Part shown: positions 6,271 to 11,446 of the stretch, in pieces
How positions within the stretch are numbered: the first letter of the stretch is position 1
Layout: each line of letters starts with the position of its first letter
Source of the DNA: an uncultured Collinsella sp.
GTDB taxonomy: Bacteria; Actinomycetota; Coriobacteriia; Coriobacteriales; Coriobacteriaceae
Assembly: GCA_938023085.1 (NCBI GenBank)
Contig: CALHDP010000064.1
Location: 1-11,446 of the forward strand
Reading direction: 5' to 3'
DNA length: 11,446 nucleotides
Notes under the pieces: generated by a model
Database searches by the model: none
What the model saw: only the letters and a program-made list of their open reading frames with translations
Told to the model about the DNA's origin: nothing
Translations under genes and position numbers: made by a program

Positions 6271-6276
6271 TCAAGG
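6248..6276. repeat. 9-bp inverted repeat at the helicase breakpoint
   Basis: CCTTGAGCG (6248-6256) and CGCTCAAGG (6268-6276) are exact complements with an 11-base spacer. Helicase similarity ends inside this palindrome, so it may mark a deletion or rearrangement junction. Part of it may also simply be coding sequence. Confidence 0.5.
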
Positions 6277-6301
6277 TAATAAGAAATCAGGACTGCAAGC
6301 G

Positions 6302-6325
6302 TGTTGCACCGTCTGCGTTGCAACA
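6302..6325. promoter_or_regulatory. Inverted repeat upstream of the PIN gene, possible operator
   Basis: TGTTGCA (6302-6308) and TGCAACA (6319-6325) are exact complements with ten bases between. It lies about 70 bases before the PIN start, a plausible place for a repressor dimer. I see no convincing -35/-10 pair next to it, so the role is open. Confidence 0.35.
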
Positions 6326-6396
6326 ATTGATGACGCTCATTGATGCATCGCAATGGATATTATTGTTTAAGAAGAAACCGTCCGAGGGGGATAATC

Positions 6397-7674
6397 GTGA
6401 TAGTAATCGTCGACACGAATCTAGCCAGGAACGAAAACTCATATTCCGAGCTTCTAGGCAACCGAAAGCAATTGCAGGCAATTGCTGCAACTAACGAACT
6501 ATATATTCCCGAAGTTGTTATCGATGAAATAGTAACGCAGAAACGTTTGTCTTTTCTGAGGGAACAGGCGCAAATTAATAGAAGCGGAATACTCAAGCTG
6601 ACGAGCTTTTCAATAGATGAGGCCGAGAGTTTGGCTTTCGAACAAGTCGAAAAGAAAATCCGCAGCGACAAATCAATTCCGTTTACCGTCTTACCACAAG
6701 CGCCAGTCGAGTACGCGTTCTCTCGCATATACAACTGGGCAATTAATCACGAGCCGCCATTTGAAGAAAAGAGTGATAAGGGCTTTAAAGATGCTTGCAT
6801 CGTTGCATCAATCGACTTTTTTCTCGAACAGAGTTCAGAAGAAAAGCAGGTGCTGATTTGCACCGACGACAAAAGAATGGCCGAGTATTTCAAGGATCGG
6901 AACAATATCACGGTCGAAGACGACTTGAAAAATGTAATCAAACTTAATAATCGCCCTAAAGATGAAGAGAAATTCGAGATCACAACGGACACCAGCGATG
7001 TCGATACGAAGAACGCCGCTAACGCTGGCGTTAATGATCTAATAGAAGCGCTGGCAAATTCACTTTCCTTCGCTGAGACGCATTCGATTATTTCAAAACT
7101 AAGTTCCAGCCCCCACGTGACCACAGATCAACAAGAGCTCCGTATCCTTTCAGTCGCCTTAGAAAACCAGCAAGTCGAATGGATATTAAAGGATGACGAC
7201 GTCAGTGACTACATAAAGCCGATTTTTCTAAGACATAAAGACGATCTTATTGATAGCGAATACACAAGGTATCTTGACGCTTTTGATCTCCCAGATGAGC
7301 GCGAAGATGAACGCGAATCACCGTTTTTCACAACAAAGGAAAAGCAGGCCTTTCGCATTTTTATTAATGAAATAAGCCAACATACTGTCTACAAAAGTTA
7401 TTTATCAACTTTTGAGCTGGATGCAGACACCATTCGCACGCGTCTGCATAATCTGCTTAAATCACATTTATTAGACAGTTCACTTGAAAACGTCAAATAT
7501 CTAACTGACATCCTAATCAATGGAGCAGTCAAAACAAAACCAGGGTCTATATCAATCAACGCCATCTCTGACTTTGTAAACCTACTCGATAATGCGAGTC
7601 CCAGAAAAAAAGAGGCCATCATGGCGAATCTGATTTCCCATCTAGAGGATATCGAAGACGATATGCCATTTTAA
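6397..7674 (+). CDS. PIN-domain protein (DUF4935-like), 425 aa
   Basis: GTG 6397 is chosen because GAGGGGG lies six bases upstream and the PIN domain then starts at residue 2, as usual. IVIVDTN holds the first catalytic aspartate (D6), VVIDEIV the second acidic residue (E44), KGFKDACI the third (D132) and ICTDDKR the fourth (D157/D158): a complete PIN metal site, with the spacing of long DUF4935-type PINs that carry a helical insert. Residues about 200-425 form a separate acidic, helical domain of unknown function (KDDDVSDYIKPIF, then helices to the C-terminal EDIEDDMPF). PIN proteins are usually RNases. No antitoxin is adjacent, and at this length it is not a VapC toxin. Its AT-rich composition and neighbours favour a single-gene defence nuclease (inference). 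It ends tail to tail with the transposase remnant. Confidence 0.8.
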   Translation: MIVIVDTNLARNENSYSELLGNRKQLQAIAATNELYIPEVVIDEIVTQKRLSFLREQAQINRSGILKLTSFSIDEAESLAFEQVEKKIRSDKSIPFTVLPQAPVEYAFSRIYNWAINHEPPFEEKSDKGFKDACIVASIDFFLEQSSEEKQVLICTDDKRMAEYFKDRNNITVEDDLKNVIKLNNRPKDEEKFEITTDTSDVDTKNAANAGVNDLIEALANSLSFAETHSIISKLSSSPHVTTDQQELRILSVALENQQVEWILKDDDVSDYIKPIFLRHKDDLIDSEYTRYLDAFDLPDEREDERESPFFTTKEKQAFRIFINEISQHTVYKSYLSTFELDADTIRTRLHNLLKSHLLDSSLENVKYLTDILINGAVKTKPGSISINAISDFVNLLDNASPRKKEAIMANLISHLEDIEDDMPF

Positions 7675-8180
7675 AAGCCATGCACAAGCGAAGTGCCGCC
7701 GACGACAAGGGCCAAATTTTCTTGCAAAGCCCTCTTTAAACAGCGCATAGAGTAGTTACTCAAAAGAAGTGTAGCCATATCGTCGGATCGTTCCTCAATG
7801 TCGACGTTCAGGCTCGAGGCGATTGCGCTCACCTGGTCCATGGAGAGCCTCGATACGCCCATCTTCTCTGCCACCCTCTGCGCCTTGCGGGTGCTAGCGC
7901 CCGCAGCGTACATCTAGACCACGGCGGCCACGAGGGCACAGCCGACGCGCCGGTATCGCTCGATCACGTCCTCCGGGAAGAGGCTGCGCTCGCAGTAGTC
8001 CTCGCGGCCGTTCGCTCCGACGCCGCACACTCGTTCGGCCTCGGCGTCCATCACGGCGTTCACGACCTAATCGGCGAGCCTGCGCAGCAATTCCTGCATG
8101 TCGATGGCGCCGTCTTCGAACCGGGGCATGGCGAGCATGTCCGGCATCAGGTCTGGTAAGGTTTCCGTAGCGGTCTTCAT
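7671..8180 (-). pseudogene. Decayed IS256/Mutator-type transposase, N-terminal remnant
   Basis: ATG 8180, with AAGGAAAGG just upstream, opens a frame that reads LLRRLAD, then TAG (8067-8069), VVNAVMDAEAERVCG, then FPEDVIERYRRV, a second TAG (7914-7916), and MYAAGASTRKAQRVAEKMGVSRLS. The last segment is diagnostic of IS256-family (Mutator) transposases. Compared with intact members as I remember them, about 20 residues are missing between the CERSL and FPEDV blocks. Similarity stops near 7791, so the DDE catalytic core is gone. The final 40 codons to TAA 7671 (ending TSLVHGF) do not look like transposase. With two stops, an internal deletion and loss of the catalytic half it is inactive, but it shows that mobile elements shaped the island. 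Confidence 0.8.
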
Positions 8181-8244
8181 CCTTTCCTTGAACCTGTTGT
8201 GGTGATTTCAGATTCCAGGACGAAGGCCGTTCTTTCGTTAAACT

Positions 8245-8267
8245 GTGCTAGGGTGCCACCCTAGCAC
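8245..8267. repeat. 23-bp perfect palindrome
   Basis: GTGCTAGGGTG (8245-8255) and CACCCTAGCAC (8257-8267) are exact complements about a single central base. It stands 65 bases upstream of the transposase start and 41 bases before the start of the zinc-ribbon gene. It may be the outer terminal repeat of the decayed IS, or an operator for the rightward gene. Confidence 0.6.
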
Positions 8268-8308
8268 CAACATTTTCGACGCAATCTGCGTAACAAAAGG
8301 AGTAAGAA

Positions 8309-8710
8309 TTGAGCGACTCTGTTTCAAAATTACTGATAGAGAAATGCGGAGTGGCATTCTTTCTCGTTGTAATACTCGCTCCTGCAATAATCGCAATCAT
8401 ACATTTTGGCGTTAAATTCGATATCAACGAGTTTATTGAAAGCCGCAAAAAACGGCACCGAAAGTTAGCGCAGAGCTACTGCCCACATATGGATTTTATC
8501 CCTCGTAGCGATAATAGCTTTCAAGTTAATTCGCTCTTTTACACGCCGTTCGGGACGCCGAACTGGTTTTGCTCTCGATGCGGAGCCGCATTGCCCTACG
8601 AGCCCGATCAAGAGGAATTAAAAGCTAAAGCAACTTATTATCTCAATCATCCAAAGGCTTACAAAAAGGCGATGAGGAAATACGACAAGCATGCCAAAAA
8701 ATCTCTCTAG
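8309..8710 (+). CDS. Small membrane-anchored zinc-ribbon protein
   Basis: TTG 8309 follows AAAGGAG at six bases, the only good start. The 133-aa product has one transmembrane helix at about 14-34 (GVAFFLVVILAPAIIAIIHF), preceded by a short N-terminal segment and followed by a strongly basic stretch (RKKRHRK, 46-52). A basic stretch on that side predicts that the rest is cytoplasmic. C58-P-H60 and C88-S-R-C91 make a plausible Zn site, with FCSRCGAAL being a typical zinc-ribbon knuckle. The tail is helical and lysine-rich. I do not know the family. It sits between a dead IS and the RT gene, with which it converges, so it is not in an operon with it. A membrane-bound nucleic-acid or stress protein is conceivable; no function is claimed. 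Confidence 0.65.
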   Translation: MSDSVSKLLIEKCGVAFFLVVILAPAIIAIIHFGVKFDINEFIESRKKRHRKLAQSYCPHMDFIPRSDNSFQVNSLFYTPFGTPNWFCSRCGAALPYEPDQEELKAKATYYLNHPKAYKKAMRKYDKHAKKSL

Positions 8711-8925
8711 ATGATAATTGGTGCTCGTAAAAAATGGCTGCGTTAGCGTCGGTGACTGGATACACGAAGCGTCTCTTGTCATATCAATCTGATGTTATGG
8801 GCACGAGCTCCAGAGACATCGTGTCGCGACGGGAAGAAGACACATCGTTATTACCTGATGATTGGAATTGGCCGATATCGATTAAGTATTTATGGCTATG
8901 GATAATTCAGTGCTAAAACCATCGC

Positions 8926-10488
8926 CTACCGAGCACTCAAGCGCTTAATCTTCCTGTAGATCTTAGCCTCATCAGGGGCAATCGGATCATTTGGAAACGC
9001 CTTTTGGGCTCTTGCCACGTAGGAAAGAAAGTTCCCATAGCGAGAAAATGCAGAAGGGCCCGCATCACCCGATGGGCATAGCCCTCTTCCCTTAATACCG
9101 AGCGGTGAATAATGTTGATACAGAGCGGAGACGCGCTTTTTTGATGCGTGCCTTCCCTCCCCCTGATTAGAACGCGCAATCGCACTGGCCGCCTCACGGA
9201 GACGCTTGTGGTACCTTCCAACTGTAGATTGTCGAAGTCTTACAACGCACCCGTCAAAGTCAAACCCCAAGAAGCTGACTTTCTGTGCCGGATGTGCACC
9301 GGAGTACGAATGGACCTTACCCGTACGAACGCTTTCAAAATCAAGCTGAGCAACCCCGCTGCTATCAACCCGGAACGCCTTGGTTTTCTCAGGCTGCAGT
9401 TTAACGGAATCAACATCGGCCATTAGATTGATGGCCTCTACAAGTGCATCAAAGCCAGATTTTGGAACGGCAATAATAAAGTCATCGCAATAACGAAGAT
9501 ACAAGCCGCCAACCCGCTCAACGGCAAGTCTGACTTTCATATCGATATCGGCCATATAAATGTTAGCGAGCACTCCGCTTGCGGCAAGACCCTGAGGAAT
9601 GCCTAGCGCAGAGCCATCCTGTACCCACGGTCTGGTAATAATTTTGCTCTTGTTTGCAAGAAACTCCGCTTTTGGCAAGATAACATCCAACTTATTAAGT
9701 TCACGGATAGACTTAAACCGAAGTTCGATAGCCTCATCACTGATCGTCTTCTCCGAAGTAAGATCGATTACTGGCCATGGCAAACCATGTCGAGCCGCCA
9801 AATCCACAATAGGCCAGCACGAATAGTGAAGAATGTTTTTAATAACTTGATAGTGATCATCCGGCAAACGTCCATTGGGAAACAAAGAACGTAACGACCT
9901 CATTAGATAGACATGATTTAAGTTGTCGAAGAAGCTCTCGAAATCGCCCGTAAGCACAAAAGCCGAATCTTGTTCGCGTATATAATCGAAGGCCTTTTTA
10001 GCTGATGAAATATTGCTGCCAGCAGTTACGGCGCTGTCTGATGAAAGTGAAGAGCGGTACGCTACGGCAACCTCATTAAACTCTTCGGCAATGGCCCTCT
10101 TGTTATATAAGTCCGACCATAGATAAGAATAGTACTGAAAGACGCGGTGATCGAAATGCGAGGCGTACGCGATATTGCGAACCTTGCAGCTTCGCTTACC
10201 TCTACGATACCGAACGGCGATGATCTCGTTGGAAATTAGAGGGTAGAACGCGTGATGGGAAACGTACCCTGGATCAAGGATCTTGTCCTGGACTTCGGCA
10301 AAAGAGGCCCTATGATCGAAATGGGCATATGAACTTTTGGAACTATATCGAGGAATACAAGCGATATCGAACTCGGCCAAAATACCCCCCAAATAAATCA
10401 ACCTGTCCGGATCAACAAGCGGCGGCTGACCCTCCCCGGACAGGCTAATCAAAGGCGCAGCAAGTGCAACCAACGCTTTCGCGGCCAC
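8926..10488 (-). CDS. Reverse transcriptase of a defence-type (DRT/Abi-like, unknown-group) lineage
   Basis: This 520-aa protein has a full RT core. An N-terminal block KVRNIAYASHFDHRVFQYYSYL is at 102-123, and motif A is LTGDFESFFDNLNH, with D182. A long insertion covers about 205-290, motif B is GIPQGLAASGVLANIYM at 296-312, and motif C is YCDD at 333-336 within LRYCDDFIIAV. LGFDFDG at 407-413 follows. The C-terminal part (residues about 420-520, ending GNFLSYVARAQKAF) is helical and resembles the thumb of the YASH-type bacterial RTs linked to phage defence. Retron landmarks (NAxxH, VTG) and group II intron maturase domains are not seen. GTG 10488 follows an in-frame TAG directly; TTG 10473 is an alternative with AGGTGG 11 bases upstream. 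About 200 nt of structured sequence on the same strand precedes it and is probably its RNA partner or template. Confidence 0.85.
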   Translation of the reverse strand: MAAKALVALAAPLISLSGEGQPPLVDPDRLIYLGGILAEFDIACIPRYSSKSSYAHFDHRASFAEVQDKILDPGYVSHHAFYPLISNEIIAVRYRRGKRSCKVRNIAYASHFDHRVFQYYSYLWSDLYNKRAIAEEFNEVAVAYRSSLSSDSAVTAGSNISSAKKAFDYIREQDSAFVLTGDFESFFDNLNHVYLMRSLRSLFPNGRLPDDHYQVIKNILHYSCWPIVDLAARHGLPWPVIDLTSEKTISDEAIELRFKSIRELNKLDVILPKAEFLANKSKIITRPWVQDGSALGIPQGLAASGVLANIYMADIDMKVRLAVERVGGLYLRYCDDFIIAVPKSGFDALVEAINLMADVDSVKLQPEKTKAFRVDSSGVAQLDFESVRTGKVHSYSGAHPAQKVSFLGFDFDGCVVRLRQSTVGRYHKRLREAASAIARSNQGEGRHASKKRVSALYQHYSPLGIKGRGLCPSGDAGPSAFSRYGNFLSYVARAQKAFPNDPIAPDEAKIYRKIKRLSAR

Positions 10489-10520
10489 CTAAAACAATGC
10501 TTGCCTATGGCATACTAGAC

Positions 10521-10698
10521 GAAAGCGAGGAATTGGTACTTATGACCATCGAGGCTCTTATCCAGCTAGCAGCAGGCAACGCTGGTGTCAATGTTGCGAA
10601 CGTCGGAATTTCGTCGTTTGCGATATTGACAGCAGTAGCGTACCCCATCGCCAACTCGCGATGGGCAGTGATTTTTATTCCCCATTCTCGCTTTGCTT
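10521..10698 (-). ncRNA. Candidate RT-associated structured RNA (retron/DRT-like layout)
   Basis: Read on the minus strand, the RNA would begin near 10698 and soon contains AAAGCGAG (10687-10694). This pairs with CTCGCTTT (10523-10530), and the helix can continue AAT/ATT past one bulged base. The closing helix encloses three hairpins. The first is CCCATCGC/GCGATGGG with a 6-nt loop (10644-10665). The second is a 44-nt hairpin with a 16-bp stem including three G-U pairs and a 12-nt loop (10587-10630). The third is CCAGC/GCTGG (10562-10585). About 35 nt then lead into the RT gene. An RNA 5' of an RT, with its ends paired, is the plan of retron msr-msd and of several DRT non-coding RNAs. What is seen is the complementarity; the function is inferred. 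Confidence 0.6.
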
Positions 10699-10704
10699 AA
10701 ACAG

Positions 10705-10732
10705 GTTATAAGAAATCGGCTCATGCAGTTAA
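10705..10732 (-). promoter_or_regulatory. Promoter of the RT leader RNA
   Basis: Minus-strand TTAACT (10727-10732) and TATAAC (10705-10710) are 16 bases apart. The predicted start near 10698 lies four bases before the 5' arm of the closing helix, which supports both calls. Confidence 0.5.
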
Positions 10733-11023
10733 CGGCGCCTTGATGCACACCCAATTGTCTTGACGGCGATCGCATCGAAAATGCTGGTGCGCCCCTACGG
10801 ATACAAGCGCCTCCCCATCTAATGCATGTACACGGTCCGCGAAAACAATATCGACGACAACGCCGTGACAATCTCGATGCGCATAATCCGGGAGTTTAGC
10901 TGCGCAGACGGGCGGATTGGCATTGTTCAGCATGGCCGCTTCGAGCTCCTCGCCGACGGACACATCGCCGAGGACGAAGACATCTACGCACGGCACCGCC
11001 GAGAACTCTCCCCTCCCCAACAT
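10721..11023 (-). CDS. Weakly supported 100-aa ORF upstream of the RT leader
   Basis: The frame from ATG 11023 to TGA 10721 has coding-like GC in third positions and a mixed beta/acidic content: FVLGDVSVGEELEAAML, then VVVDIVFADRVHALDG, ending in NWVCIKAPLTA. GGGGG touches the ATG, so the start is poor. A longer overlapping frame (to TTG 11078) would supply an alternative N-terminus through one frameshift, so a broken gene is possible. I do not recognise it. Its last codons overlap the -35 element of the RT leader, so if it is transcribed it could read into the RT unit. A rival plus-strand frame at 10826-11068 has no ribosome binding site. Confidence 0.3.
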   Translation of the reverse strand: MLGRGEFSAVPCVDVFVLGDVSVGEELEAAMLNNANPPVCAAKLPDYAHRDCHGVVVDIVFADRVHALDGEALVSVGAHQHFRCDRRQDNWVCIKAPLTA

Positions 11024-11146
11024 CCCCCAGAAAGTTCTCTGATGTTGACTGGTGTTCCCGTAAAATAAACTCCAACAAAATATGTGCGGAGTGCTGGACT
11101 GGAGCCGCCTTCGGACCTTATTGGCTGCTCACCGAGAGGCTCCGCT

Positions 11147-11446
11147 ATGAAACGACCCCTTTACTACCTGCTCTGCGCGATCGCGTGCACGTCCATGGTC
11201 AGCGCGACGATGCCTATGGCAGCCATCGCGGAAGCCATCCAGCCTCAAGCAGCCGCCGAGCAGCAAGCGCAAGCCGACGCCACGAACAGCGACACAGGCA
11301 AGGCCGAAGACGGCACCAACACAAATGCGACAGCAGATACCGTAGAGGACAGCACCGCAACATCCACCGGCGCCAGCGCAGCCAACACGGAAAGCGCTGA
11401 CGGCACCAGCGCAACCAACACGGAAAGCGCCATCGCCACCAATGCC
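11147..11446 (+). CDS. Secreted Thr/Ala/Ser-rich surface protein, N-terminal part (partial)
   Basis: ATG 11147 has GAGAGG seven bases upstream, and the frame stays open for 100 codons to the window edge. The N-terminus is a Sec signal peptide: MKRP, a hydrophobic core YYLLCAIACTSMV, and small residues up to a likely cleavage at AIAEA near residue 30. What follows is low-complexity, rich in Ala, Thr, Ser, Asn, Glu and Gly, with two tandem 11-residue units at about 75-96 (GASAANTESAD and GTSATNTESAI). This is a linker or stalk, usual at the start of large cell-surface adhesins or carbohydrate-binding proteins of gut actinobacteria. The functional domains lie beyond the window. It may be related to the broken surface-protein piece at 2686-3213. 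GGAGCC (11101-11106) and GGCTCC (11138-11143) flank the leader and could pair over the ribosome binding site. Confidence 0.75.
   Translation, partial: MKRPLYYLLCAIACTSMVSATMPMAAIAEAIQPQAAAEQQAQADATNSDTGKAEDGTNTNATADTVEDSTATSTGASAANTESADGTSATNTESAIATNA
11369..11431 (+). repeat. Two tandem 33-bp coding repeats
   Basis: The 30-base blocks at 11369-11398 and 11402-11431 differ at only a few positions, with a 33-base period (11 codons). They encode the Ala/Thr/Glu stalk of the secreted protein and probably continue beyond the window. Confidence 0.7.

Noticed and set aside
8734..8916. 60-codon plus-strand ORF between the zinc-ribbon and RT genes
   Set aside because: No Shine-Dalgarno sequence, no recognisable composition, and it lies directly downstream of the RT stop; nothing supports expression.
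8926..10488. Classical retron RT or group II intron maturase
   Set aside because: No NAxxH or VTG landmarks, YCDD rather than the usual YADD, a long insertion before motif B, and no maturase or HNH endonuclease domain.
10644..10677. Plus-strand terminator (CCCATCGC/GCGATGGG then ATTTTTATT)
   Set aside because: No plus-strand gene ends here, the T tract starts seven bases after the stem, and the hairpin fits the minus-strand RT leader; kept only as an alternative reading.
10464..10700. 78-codon plus-strand frame with a hydrophobic middle
   Set aside because: It overlaps the RT start and the structured RNA, and lacks a ribosome binding site. The base pairing explains the sequence better.
10826..11068. 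80-codon plus-strand frame (begins MYTVRENN)
   Set aside because: No ribosome binding site and it lies opposite a longer frame of similar quality; neither can be chosen with confidence.
1..11446. CRISPR array, tRNA or rRNA genes
   Set aside because: No regularly spaced direct repeats were seen apart from the coding repeats at the right edge, and no tRNA- or rRNA-like sequence was recognised by eye on either strand.

Overview
The window looks like a defence island in a moderately GC-rich bacterial chromosome. Genes of unlike base composition lie side by side: the RloA/RloB pair and the surface-protein pieces are GC-rich, while the Abi, 232-aa, PIN and RT genes are clearly more AT-rich. TTG and GTG starts are frequent. 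The IS256-type transposase remnant and the Thr/Ala-rich secreted proteins would suit a gut actinobacterium of the Coriobacteriia/Eggerthellaceae type. That is a guess from style, because no rRNA, tRNA or core gene is present.

Layout, left to right: the C-terminal end of an XRE-type regulator (+) with a terminator. A 23-codon ORF, two hairpin terminators and a short dispersed repeat (-). The rloA-rloB operon (-) with a near-consensus sigma-70 promoter at 2484-2511. A frameshifted surface-protein remnant (-). An Abi_2/AbiF-type HEPN protein (-), preceded by what looks like its own promoter, small structured RNA and terminator. A divergent 232-aa protein with an Rx5H HEPN-like motif (+). A UvrD-type helicase that has lost its N-terminal half (-). 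A 425-aa PIN-domain protein (+). A decayed IS256-like transposase (-). A small membrane-anchored zinc-ribbon protein (+). A 520-aa reverse transcriptase (-), preceded on its own strand by a promoter and about 200 nt of strongly structured non-coding sequence. A poorly supported 100-aa ORF (-). The first 100 codons of a secreted protein with 11-residue repeats (+).

The intact genes share a theme: an ATPase plus TOPRIM-like partner (RloA/RloB, the domain pair of lactococcal AbiL), two HEPN-like proteins, a PIN nuclease and a reverse transcriptase are all recurrent anti-phage components. They are probably separate modules gathered by transfer, since orientations alternate and each module has its own signals. 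Broken genes between them (helicase, transposase, surface protein) show repeated turnover.

Two places deserve most attention. In the 10.49-10.70 kb leader of the RT, an 8-bp helix joins the predicted 5' end to a site just before the gene and encloses three hairpins. This is the plan of a retron or DRT non-coding RNA, attached to an RT that is not a standard retron RT. The second is the 4.16-4.26 kb RNA upstream of the Abi gene, which has a promoter, a closing helix and a terminator that falls directly before the ribosome binding site.
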